The position numbers and the translations under genes are program-made. The notes below the pieces were generated by a model that saw only the letters and a list, made by a program, of their open reading frames with translations, did no database searches and was not told the origin of the DNA. Positions 10,643 to 21,741 of a stretch of 43,274 bases of DNA are shown here, piece after piece (the stretch's first letter is position 1; each line of letters starts with the position of its first letter). The stretch covers positions 1 through 43,274 of the forward strand of contig JAEPRB010000302.1 of assembly GCA_016758965.1 (NCBI GenBank), read 5' to 3'. Source of the DNA: Circinella minor (Eukaryota > Mucoromycota > Mucoromycetes > Mucorales > Lichtheimiaceae).

Positions 10643-11760
10643 TTAATTGCGGTATATTTATAATTTTATGGAATAACTGTATCAATTTAATAATTGTATA
10701 AATTAAAATACAACCAATACACTTGAAAATGAAAATGGATTACATTTCAGTCTAAATAAAATGTCTAAATGTGCTCCACAAAACAAAATTATTTTGGTAT
10801 GATTAACACTGACGCTGATAGTTATATATGGGATAATCAAAAAGTATTGTGAAATCCATCAATTCAGCAAACAATATATATCTAATCTTGTGTACCTACT
10901 ACTACCATGCATGTTTTTACTTTTTTGATTCCGTTAATGAATGAACATGACAATAATATCCATTCTGTTTGACTGTTTGTATGCTATGTGCAGTCTACAC
11001 TACCGCTTCATGTTTATTTTTTCGTTATACGTACACCAAAAAATAATAATAATCTTTTAGTTGAAATAAATTACAATTACGACATAGTATTCCAAATTCC
11101 TAAATTTTCTAACGATTAATAATATGCGTAAACACGAATTTTATTTTGTGATTTAAGTGCATTCCATTACCCATCCGCGTACAAGAAATAAACTTTCAAA
11201 GATATGATGATATAAGCAATTACTATCTGCTGTATTTGGTTGTATTATAATGACTATATATTTAATATTTCTTTGATGCATGAAACAACGTATTGTGATA
11301 CAAGTCCCCTTTATCTAAAAAATGTTTAGTATTTATTCATCAAAGGAGTGGACCTAGCATTGTTATCTAATTAACAGGAGTAGCTGTTTTCATCATATTT
11401 ATCGCATTTGAATAGACTTGAAACTGGTCGAAAAAAAGGATTTCCCTCTATTATTATTTCAAAGGAGGTCGTGTGTATGTATTTTTTTTACTAATACAGA
11501 AACGCTAGCCACACTCCCTCCCCCAAGGAGACATAACGGTAAGTTTAAACTTTTTTTTTTAATTTTTTTCCACAACTTTTCGATTGCATCGAACAGCATG
11601 ACCGCTTAGTATAGGAAGCAATGTCATGAAATTATAAAAACAAAAGATTGATCTCACCGATTTATTATAACCTTTTTGTTTAAGCATAGATTATGATGTT
11701 TTGGTGGTATTAATATTTAAAGTGTACGTATTTAATTGTGCTTTTTATTTTATCAATATA

Positions 11761-11893
11761 CAGTACTTTCATAACTCGATTTTTTGGTAAGAAATTGAAG
11801 AAGTCCGCCAATCAACGGGCTCAAAAGCTTCAAAAAATTACCAAAAATGGAAGGTAACGACGAAGGAATACTGAAGTCGAGTTATAAATACTG
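11761..11893. mobile_element. Small fold-back element
   Basis: The ends form an imperfect inverted repeat: CAGTACTTTCATAACTCGA on the left, and a right end that reads CAGTATTTATAACTCGA on the opposite strand. The left end is preceded by TA. Interior segments TTTTTTGGTAAGAAATTGAAG and the TTACCAAAAA words on the right also pair. This is the general form of a miniature element of the TA-targeting Tc1/mariner/pogo group, but the right flank is GG, not TA, so the right boundary is damaged or misplaced. Confidence 0.4.
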
Positions 11894-12204
11894 GGGATTT
11901 AGCTGGTACAAGGCCAAGTTTCGCATTTCTATAAACGGGGAAAAAATTGACTGCCGTTTATTCAAAAGTTAAACATTTAAAAAATGTATAGTGGTATGTC
12001 CGATAATTGAATACTAACAATTGTGTTCGATCGGTCAGTTTGTGCGGAACCAAAAAAGTAAAGAAGTTGGTAGAAAGAAAGAGAGAGCTCGAGAATATAT
12101 ATGAATAAAAACGATGGTGGTTTCCTGGCTACCAGGAATTCCGTTATATATATATATATATATATACGTCGAAATATTAGAGGTTAACTAATGTATATCT
12201 AATA

Positions 12205-12732
12205 CAGAAGAGCCCCGTTAATTTCATATACTTCATTCCTGGCTATTTTGTGAAATTAACGGTGGAATGAAATTATCGAGGCACCATGTTGGAAGCAAAT
12301 ACGGGTAAAAAGTTTGACAGAAAAAATTAATAATAAATAAAGCAATATATATATAAGTGGCCGTGTAATATGGTTCATATTATATAGCAAGAGTAATCAC
12401 TAAAGAAAAAGTATGTGAGGATCATAAATACAATCAATGTTGGTACTGAAGTAGAGCTATCATAGTCCCTTTGGTTCTCAACTAGATTCGGACAGTTGCT
12501 GTCTTTGAAACAAGCTACTTTGTGTAGCTTCTTTATCGCAGAAAACTAATAAGAGCCTTTCTCAAGTCATGTGTTGGAAGATCGCTTAATTTCAAGCCTT
12601 CAAAATCATTGTGAAAGTGAAAATAAAGGGGATGTGAAAGTTGATACTATGTTTTGCAACTATTCCTGGCAAAAACCAGTAAATTAACGGGGGTTGAAAT
12701 TAAACATGGATGAAATTAACGGGGCTTCTCTG
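12205..12732. mobile_element. TA-flanked TIR element (pogo/Tc1-mariner-like, non-autonomous)
   Basis: A 528-base element. The left end starts CAGAAGAGCCCCGTTAATTT; the right end on the opposite strand starts CAGAGAAGCCCCGTTAATTT. The first 23 bases match at 21 positions. TA lies immediately outside both ends (12203-12204 and 12733-12734), as expected of a target-site duplication for Tc1/mariner/pogo elements. Further GAAATTAACGG words occur just inside both ends, like subterminal transposase sites. There is no intact transposase; on the minus strand a few short protein-like stretches remain (for example near 12500-12600) but are interrupted by stops. It is a non-autonomous or decayed copy. 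Confidence 0.65.
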
Positions 12733-13737
12733 TACGTATCAATGATTAATATTTTTCTACATACAACATCTATCCTAATAATGCTATATAAGGTCATGTG
12801 CTCAACTATGATATCGTCTATCCTTAATGTTTCGCATATAAGCAAGTCGATCACCAACCTCATTCTTGAATACATCGCCGTAATAGCCTTGCACCATTAC
12901 AGAAGAGTACTAGTGAAGATGACTTATTCAAGTTATCAGTGTTGAGATGTACTATATCTTACATCGGCTTGTAGAGCATCATGCAGCCAACCCTGTTGTT
13001 CATGGTGTTCTAGTATATAGTATACAACTAGATATTTAAACTTTTAACGGATCCAAAAAAATAAATACGTAATAATAATAAAAAAAACTTGAGCTGAATA
13101 GGTTGTACGTGTTCAATATACAAAATTGCTTTGGTTCGGCCAAAGGTTTATGTTATGACCAAAAAAAACATGTTTTTCTTTTGGTTACTGAAAAAGAGAC
13201 GCAAGGATCTACTTGGTAGTAATGCTTTTGTTATACGTACTGGTGATAAAACTTACATATTAGAAAAGTTGCCATTTTGCATTTCTTTTTCTTGGGGAAG
13301 AAAAAAAAAAAAAAAAAAAATTTAAATTTCATTGGTATCACAAAATTCTGTGTCACTGAAAAGTGAATACTGTTTTTTTTTTTTTGGTTGCCATGGAAAC
13401 ACATTTATTTTACTTTTAGACTGTCATTATATTTATTACTTAGTAGTAGTAGTGGTAGTTACGCGGCAATTGATAATTTATAATAAGCTTCTATAGGTAT
13501 TAAGTTTACGCCACGAAAAGGTTCATGTGACAAAAAAAAACAATAGCATCATTTATTCACTTACTCTCTCATCACCTACTTACACAAATACCAAAAATAA
13601 AACTAAAAGTAACCATGGGTCCCAAAATAATTAAATAAGGTAAATGCTTAGTTTTAATTCTCTTTTACGTACCTTTCTCTTTCTCTTTCTCTAGTATTCT
13701 TTTTTTTTTTTTTTTTATCTTTATCATTAATATAATC

Positions 13738-13889
13738 ATGGAAACACTTGCAAAATATCAAGGATCAACCACTTTAAACACTAATAATAATAATAATAAT
13801 AATAAAAGTAAAATTGAAAATACTCCTCAAGAAATTCTTTATTCGATATTAGGTTGGGTTACAGGTATTGATATTGAGAATATCAGTAA

Positions 13890-13931
<42 letters not shown>

Positions 13932-15320
13932 GAACCCTATTAGCAAAACACACACTCAGCCCGCTTTAACCCTGATTTTCCTGTTCCCTGGTAAATGCAT
14001 ACTTTACATTTACACTTAAAAATAAATAAATATGTACAATGAATTTTTTTTTTTTAGTGTAGTCGAACTTTACAACCGATCATTCAAGATGAATATTTAT
14101 GGAGTGTCATGATGAAAACTCGATTTCCAAGACTTTATAAAGATACTATATTAGAAATAAAGGATAAAGATAATAAAAATTTTCAAGAAAAGTCTATTTC
14201 TTGGCGTAAAATTTATATGTCAAAAGGTACAAAACGCTCCGCAGTTGTGCTGCTCGTTCTGGGGGGGGGGGAAAGGAAGAATCGTTAAAACAAACATGAA
14301 TGCTAAATATTTATTTAGATGATAATCAATTATCTGCAGGTCATGGTATGTTTATTGTTCATAATAAATTACCTTTTTGGGAAATTGTTTCTACAAATCA
14401 AAGTATTTATGGTGCAATAGCAGAATTACATACTGTTTGTTGGCTTGATGTAAGTAACAATACTATTTAAATAGAAATGTCAATTCTTTTTCTTCTTTTT
14501 CTTTATTGTTTTTAAAGAGGAATGAATGGGTTCAACAATAATAAATTATTTTCAATTAAAAAAAAAAAAAAAGGTGCGTGGAGTAATAGAAGGTGTTCTA
14601 CAAGGAAGATATCGAATTCAATGGAGAATGAGATTATCATCTTCAGCAAGAGACAATGGACCATTATTCTTTAAAGCTTTTATCATTCCAGTAAGTTCCT
14701 CCTTTTTTCTCTTCTTATTATAATAAAATAAACAATGGAAATAATTACTTAGTGTCAATTGTTTATATATATATAATAGAGAAATAAATCATTATTATCA
14801 TTACCTGCGATTGAACGAAACGAACAAGAATTATTTTCAAAAGACAATTCTGTTGAGTTATTGTCATACACTATTACTTCATGGAATTTTTATTACCGAA
14901 AAGATGTGGTAGATGATAGATGGATTATATTAACAATACCGGGTGAAATAGAAATTAAGGATGCATTTTCAGATATACTTGTTACTTATGAAGGTCACTC
15001 AAAACATTGGAAAACAGGGATTGTAAGTGTTTTAATTTATTATTGGGGAGGGGGTTTACTGACAACACTATTCAAAGAATCCAAAGAAAAGAAAGGAAGC
15101 AGGTATATTAACATGATGAGTGGATTACTATAAATAGGAATTGGACTGGGTTAGGCTTCAGCCTTCAAGTGAAGTATCAGGTGGAGGATTATTAGTTAAG
15201 GATGATGACCTTGGTGTGGATTCAACATCTTCATCACATGAAGAAGAAACTGTTCATGATAATAATGATATGTATGGTGATTCGTCGTGGTCTAGTGATG
15301 AAGATAGGATGGAGATATAA
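13738..15320 (+). CDS. F-box protein with PP2-like lectin domain
   Basis: Six exons: 13738-13890, 14058-14226, 14319-14449, 14574-14690, 14780-15022, 15138-15320; 331 residues. An asparagine-rich N-terminus is followed at about residues 30-75 by an F-box (TPQEILYSILGWV ... ISKCSRTLQPIIQDEYLW), the Skp1-binding module of SCF ubiquitin ligases. The rest matches the phloem-protein-2 layout: VCWLDVRGVIEG, then GRYRIQWRMRL, and a closing GEIEI ... HWKTGIELDWVRLQPS (PP2 proteins end WKxGLxxxGIEIRP). The tail is acidic and serine-rich. Known for the family: F-box/PP2 proteins recruit (often glycosylated) substrates to SCF. Odd points: intron 1 contains about 37 A residues directly after GT, intron 2 has a G11-type run, and the exon 4 acceptor follows an A run rather than pyrimidines. 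The substrate is unknown. Confidence 0.8.
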
Positions 15321-16089
15321 CTTATTTGTAGATAGATTTGATTTTAAAAACATATACATAACTTTACATATATTATATTTTATACTTGACCCTTATTTCT
15401 CTTATTGACCATGTATATGTAACCTACTTTAATCTTTTCCACTTGTATAACTTCTTGTTACGTATTGTTGTCACACTACGATATTATTGTCAATACGTAC
15501 ATATATATAAATATATATATATATATATATTTATTGGCTGACAGCATTATTAAATATTACACAATTCATAATAGGAATTTATCGATGGAGATGATTCACT
15601 AGTGATTAAATTCAATATATTCGATTTAATACATACATTGTATCGTGATTAATATTTTACTTGTATTTTCTATTAATAACACAGTAATTATAATCATTTT
15701 CACCACGAACCAACCACAACCAAGACAACAACGAACAATAATCCATTTTTCCTTTCTCATTGATAGCTGTTGCTACTACTACCGCAACATATAGATGAAT
15801 TTATTCTATAAATAAAATATATATTATTAAGGCGAAAAACAAAAAAAAAAAAAAAAAAAAAAAAAAGGAGTATGTATAATCAATTAAGCATTTATTCATT
15901 TGTTTGTCACGTGTTTTTTCCTTATTGTTACATTAAAAGAAGGCGGAAACCACCCATTTTTGTGCCCGAGTTTAATAATTTATTTTAGGTTGTTACGCTT
16001 GGCGTTTTTTTTTTCTTTCTCTTTCTTTATCCCTCTTTTTTATATAAATAATTAAGAAAGGCCCATATTCTTACATATTATACAAATAA
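15321..16089. other. Intergenic, F-box to sorting nexin
   Basis: No gene. It holds (TA)n near 15500-15530, an A26 run at 15839-15866, two TACGTA copies (15459, 15494) and a CT-rich, TATATAAATAA-containing leader just before the sorting nexin ATG. Confidence 0.6.
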
Positions 16090-18308
16090 ATGAATAACAG
16101 ACAATCAATAACATCATGTGGTTGTAGTATTGAAAGACTACTTCGACAAGAAGAATCTTATATTTTCATTACAGGTGCTCAAAAACAATCGGATACACCT
16201 GCTGGTAAAACTTATATTGCATATAGTATTCGTATTAGTGTAAGTATATGGACTAACTTTTTAATTACCAAAAAAGACAATGTGGATTTGTATTATTAAA
16301 AATGTTTAATGTAGTTGGATGACGATAAAAATAAAAATGAAACAAAAAAAAAATAATAATAATAATAATGATAATAATGGGAAACATTATTTTATAGGAT
16401 ACGGAAACAAAACGACGTTATAGTGAATTTGAATCTTTACGACGAGCATTAAGTCGACTTCATCCAACACTTATTGTTCCACCTATTCCTGAAAAACATT
16501 CATTAGGTAAAAGAAAATAAAATAAAATAAAAAACGCATTGCTATATAGACAAGTAAAATATATGTTTTATCCAATTATATATCTTTAATATCTTATTAT
16601 ATATTAGTCGATTATGCAGCTTTACAAACAAGAGTAAAAGATGATCTTCCTATGATCGAGAAAAGAAAACGAATGTTACAAACATTTTTAAATCGAGTAG
16701 CGAGTCATCCAGAATTAGGTCGAGACCATGTTTTTCATCGATTCTTAGAAAGTGGTGTTGCTTGGGTAATTTTTTTTATATATATCTAAATTATGTGAAC
16801 GATCATAATGAACCCAGACACTAATCCAAAAAAAAAAAAAAATTATTATTATTATTATTAAAAAAAGTCTGATGTATTACATTCTCCACCATTATCACAA
16901 CTTCCAAAAAATCCATTACAAATGGTAGTGAGTAAAGAAGCCAATGTTCAAGCACATAAATATAATATGGTTCTTTCAAGTAATTTGATCCCTATACCAT
17001 CCGCTACTTATGTTCTTAAAAGTCCTGATCCTCGTTTTGAAGAATCAGAAAAGTTTACGTTTCGTATTGCTAATTATATGAGTAATAATTTGGATAAAAG
17101 TCAACGAAAAGTAATTCGTCGTCTTGGAGGTAAACTTTTTTTTCATATTTGGGAAGGGGAGGAGCGGGGAAATTTATAATAATAATAATAATTGGATAAC
17201 TAAAAATATTTGATGGAATTTATTAGAATTAGCAAATGATTATGCTGAATTAGGTGCTGTTTATAATGGGTTTAGTTTAAATGAATCAGGTTCTGTTGCC
17301 AATGCTATTGAAAAAATTGGTCAAGCTGTTGATGCTTCTTATACTGAATCTGCACAAATGGTAAACGAAAAAAAAAGAAAGAGATATATAAATTTATATA
17401 TGTTAAAGAGTTTTACTTATTTAATTCTTATTCTAGGTGACATCATTAGAAGGTGAATTTGCTGAACCTATTCAAGAACATTCTCAATTTGCTCATATTG
17501 TAAAACAAGTTTTACGTTTTCGTCATCTAAAACATGCACAAATGGAAATGATTGAAAGTTCATTGGAAAATAAAAAAGAAACATTGGAAAGTTTACAACG
17601 AATGGAAGGAGAAGCGAGACGATTAGAAGAAGCCATTAGTCGAGAACGAACGATTGGAAGGAATGCTGTAGATATTGATGAATTAAATAATAATAGAAAT
17701 AATCATGATGGTCTTGAAGATATGAATGATCCAAATGAAATCATCAATGATGAACGACAACAACAAGAAGAAGAAAATGGATATCATCATTCTTATGGAA
17801 ATAATCAGAATGGAATAGTATCACCTACAACAACACTTCATTCGAATATGGATGCATCTTATCCACCAAAAAGATCTTCTAAAGCATGGGCTAGTCCAGT
17901 AAAAATGATTAATGCAATGGGTCATTCATTACAAAATATTATTGATGTAGATCCAGAAGCAACTCGAAGAAATCAAATTGGAAAAACAAAAGATGCTATG
18001 GATGTGGTAAAGTTGTACAAGATATATATATATATATATATAAAAGATGTATTATTTTTAATCATTTAATTATTATTATTATTATTACTATTATTATTTA
18101 GTTACAAGAAGCATTGGAAATTACTCGTAAAGATTTATCTGGTTCATCCACTGAATTACAAAAAGAATTGGATAGATTTCAAAAAGAAAAAATTAAAGAT
18201 CTTCGTGATATGTTAATTGCTTATGCAAAAATTCATATTCGATATTGTCAAAAAAATTTAGAATCTTGGCAAGAAGCGCGTGCTGAAGTGGATAAAATTG
18301 CTATTTAA
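16090..18308 (+). CDS. SNX41/ATG20: Sorting nexin, Snx41/Atg20 type (PX-BAR)
   Basis: Seven exons: 16090-16239, 16398-16506, 16608-16765, 16868-17129, 17227-17360, 17437-18006, 18102-18308; 529 residues. The PX domain (about residues 23-120) is clear: [12 protein letters not shown], the phosphoinositide-binding [13 protein letters not shown], the proline loop VPPIPEKHS and [12 protein letters not shown]. The C-terminal half is a long helical BAR region, with a low-complexity Asn/Glu/Gln insert at about 395-440. Known for the family: Snx41 and Atg20 bind PtdIns3P on endosomes, form dimers (with Snx4) and act in endosomal recycling and selective autophagy. Whether this is the Snx41 or the Atg20 side cannot be settled by eye; early-diverging fungi may have one gene for both. 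It ends 300 bases from the convergent Tcd1 gene. Confidence 0.88.
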
Positions 18309-18607
18309 CTCTTTTTTATTCCCTCCCTTCCCCCCCCCCACTCTCACTTCATTTTCATTTGAACCACCTTTTTTTTTTTTTCGTATATCAATTATTCCTA
18401 TTATTGTTCATGAAACCCCCCCCCCCTCAATCGTATACCAAAAAACAGTAGTATTAGTATTAGTATCATATACAAGTCCAAACATTAACAATATATATTA
18501 TTATTCTTTGCATTCTTTTTTTTATATAAATATAAAGCATTCAATTTATTTTATCTTGCAAAAAAAATGAAATAAATGGGGGGAAGGGAAAAGTGAATTG
18601 GGCAATA

Positions 18608-20445
18608 TTATTTCCAAAACTTTTGAAATTCTTTTTCTTGTTTAAATTGTTTATTTACATAATCTACCACATCTAATAATAAAAAAAAAGATGATGGATG
18701 ATTAATTATATTATATTATATAGAATATATATGTCAATAGAAATAAAAATTACCCTCTCCATAATGTTTTCTAAGATCTGTTTTAGAATCTAAAGCATCA
18801 TGAGCTCTAGCTTCATCACGACTCATACATACAGCATTTAATACTGTCATGGGTTTCGTTTTATCCCATCTTGCTAATGTTAATCTATCTTGAGGTCCTG
18901 TTAATATACTTTTACCATACCATAGTTCTTCATATATATAAATAATATCATGAATATCAAAGGGTGGTTTACTATTTTTTAAAAAATAAATATATATATT
19001 TTTTTTTCAGTCATTTTTTTTTTATAAATTTTTGATTCTATTTTTTTTTTTTAAAAAAAAAAAACGCACTTACAAGTTTTTATATATCTTTCGTTCACGA
19101 TCAGATACATCATAGAGAATACGACCAAATAAATTATCTTTTAATCTTGAAGGTGGAGGTGGTAATGTAGTAAATTTAGCCAATTGTAAAATAATAAATG
19201 TAGCAATCGTCATACCAAACATACTTGGAATAGGTCCAAGAATAGGTAAATTTCGTGAACGAAAATCAGGAATAGGAGATGATAATAATGAATCTTTATC
19301 TTTATATATATATATATATATAGAATGGAATAGTTTAGATATATATTTATAACTATATATTTTTTTTTTACATATCAGAGAAAGATTTTTTTTTTATTTA
19401 CCTTTAGGTAATGGTTTTTCAATACTTAATGCAACAGGAATACCACGATCAATTTTAAGCATTTTTAATCTTCTACGATAAACACGAGCCAATGGATCCT
19501 CTAATAAATGCGGGAGGGGGGGGGACCAGTGAGTAAAAAAAAAAATGATACACTTTCAATAAATATAATTATTATTTACCAAATGTATCACTAATATCTG
19601 ATATTTGTATCCGAGTAGGATCCGCTTTTGCACCCGTACTCATGGATGAAATTAATTTAATATTATTTTTATGACAATATTCTGCTAATGCTAATTTTTC
19701 ATCCAAATTATCCATTGTATCCACTACATAAGCTGGTTGACCTAAAATAAATAAATAAATAAATATTAGAATCGTATCTCTCTCTCTCTCTTTCTCTCTT
19801 TTAAACTATTTTTTATTTTTCTTTACCTCCAAGTAAAGTATCCATATTAGAAGGAATCAATCTTTCTGTACAACATTCCACTTTAGAAAAAGGTGCAATA
19901 TCACGAAAATGATTTCTTAATACTTGTACTTTAGCTAATCCAATATCATCCAAATTGGCTACTGCATGATAAGCCATATTTTTTCTATTTAATCGTTTAG
20001 GATCCACAAGTCGTAAATGTTGAACACCAGAACGAAGTAACATGAGAGCTACCCATGACCCAACACTTCCTGTACCCACAATAATAACAAAGGATTCACG
20101 AATAAGATCAACACCTTCTTCACCTAAAAATGCAATATTACGTGCTAATTGTTCATCAATAAGTGCTTCATCATAAGAAAATGAACAAGAAGAAGAAGAA
20201 GAATGAAGTGTATCCAAAGAAGCATGTAGGTCAATGGTAGGTGAAATAGATTCTTGCAAGTCTATTTGACGTTTTAAAATTTTAGAATTATATCGACGTT
20301 GAGAAGCTTGATAACTTAAAAGTGCAGAAGCTGTTATGACTGAAGCAGCAATAGCTGTGGCACTTAATTGAATCGTTTTTTCATGACCATAAAAAAATTG
20401 ACTCGCTGAATGAGTCCATTGTTCGACTTGAGTTTTTAGAGTCAT
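18608..20445 (-). CDS. TCD1: tRNA threonylcarbamoyladenosine dehydratase
   Basis: Minus-strand exons: 20445-19827, 19741-19580, 19500-19402, 19299-19074, 18971-18754, 18672-18608; 462 residues. It converts t6A37 of ANN-decoding tRNAs to the cyclic form (ct6A) by ATP-dependent dehydration. Seen: a hydrophobic segment at about 25-45 (likely membrane anchor; yeast Tcd1/Tcd2 are mitochondrial outer-membrane proteins), the E1-like nucleotide-binding loop GTGSVGSW at 124-131, the strand RLVDPKRLNRKNMAYHAV, the conserved ISSMSTGAKADPTRI and DTFEDPLARVYRRRL, and a fungal C-terminal extension with GPQDRLTLARWDK. Exon 4 has two possible acceptors six bases apart (AG at 19300 or 19294), differing by two residues. 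It is divergent from gamma-COP, with a 483-base shared upstream region. TCD1 and TCD2 cannot be distinguished by eye. Confidence 0.9.
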
Positions 20446-20928
20446 TGAACGTGTTTCGTGTTGTTGTTGTTATATCTATATACACATGGAACCTTACACC
20501 CCCATTTTTATAGGGTGCCATAAAAAAAAATCTGCGATTAAAAAAATTGAATAGTGATTTTCGCGTTGAAGTCAGTCAGGCAATATTACACCCAAAAAAA
20601 AAAAAACTGAATTTATTTGCCAAAATCTATTAAATTCTTGTCTTACAACTTCCTTTTTTTTTTTTTTTTGAAAGTTCATCTCGGGTTCCTGACAACATTA
20701 CAATAAAAACAACCTAGAAAAAAAAAAAAAAAAAAAGAAGAAGAACGTTTTTTTTTTGTTCCTTTTTTTTTATAAACGACCATCGTATTATCTCTATTCA
20801 TTCTTTCTTTCTCTTTTAAAAAAAAAACGACTCATCTTTTTTTTTTTTCTTTTCATCATCCATTTCGTGTTACCTTTTGTTTCCCCCCTCTCTCTCTCTC
20901 CTTTTTTTTTTCTTCACAATAATACATT
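20446..20928. promoter_or_regulatory. Divergent promoter, TCD1 / SEC21
   Basis: 483 bases between two divergent starts. It is dominated by A and T homopolymers of 8-18 bases and a CT-rich leader right before the SEC21 ATG. Such tracts exclude nucleosomes in fungi; no specific factor site is recognised. Confidence 0.5.
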
Positions 20929-21707
20929 ATGAGTTACGTTAAACGAGACGAAGACGCTGGTAAGAATAAAATGGAAAGAAAATATGAAAGAAAATACATA
21001 TACTTTTATTCATTTTCTTTGTCATGATGTCGCGTGTTTCATATTAAAACATGGGCATTGGATGACAAAAAGAAAAATATATAACTAAAATGTTGATTTA
21101 TTTACCCTTTTACCACTTTTATACATTTTGAATAGTTGCAAGTGAAATTGGACTCTTTTATCATTTGGATAAAACGACTGTTTTACAAGAAGCGCGTGTA
21201 TTTAATGATTCACCTGTGAATATTAGAAAATGTCGAGTATTATTAACTAAGTTGGTTTATCTTTTATATCTTGGTGAACCTTTTACAACAAAAGAAGCAA
21301 CTGATTTATTTTTTAATGTTATTAAATTATTTCAATCTAAAGATGTAAGTTTTTTTTAAAAAAAAGAGAGAAAAGAAGGATGATTTGATTTGATTTTTTA
21401 ATTTCCCCCCCACCACCACCACCACCACCTTTTTTTTTTTTTTCATATGATAGACATCTTTACGTCAAATGATGTATTTGGTTATTAAAGAACTTTCAAA
21501 TGTTGCTGAAGATGTTATTATGGTGACTCAATCTTTAATTAAAGATATTCAATCAAAACAAGAAACTGTTTATCGTGCGAATGCTATTCGTACCTTATGT
21601 TTAATTACGGATGTAAAGGAATTTATATATAATTTTGTTTCAATTTTTTTTTTTTTTGGGAAATAACTACAAAATAGATCAACTCACAAAAAAAGAGGTA
21701 CATTTAA

Positions 21708-21741
<34 letters not shown>

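Larger units (their letters stand above)
10313..13737. other. End of tandem array and repeat-rich spacer
   Basis: No gene is recognised. About 10430-10830 is a diverged copy of the downstream block. About 11430-11760 is a truncated copy of the upstream block, with no inhibitor gene after it. Two inverted-repeat elements follow (11761-11893, 12205-12732). The stretch 12740-13737 holds only homopolymers and short open frames without protein character, plus the 5' leader of the F-box gene. Confidence 0.6.

Noticed and set aside
12694..12945. 83-codon plus-strand frame crossing the right end of the TIR element
   Set aside because: It spans the element boundary and its right TA flank, and has no recognisable domain.
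13131..13325. Lys-rich 64-codon frame
   Set aside because: No domain, ends in an A-run translation, no supporting exon or promoter.
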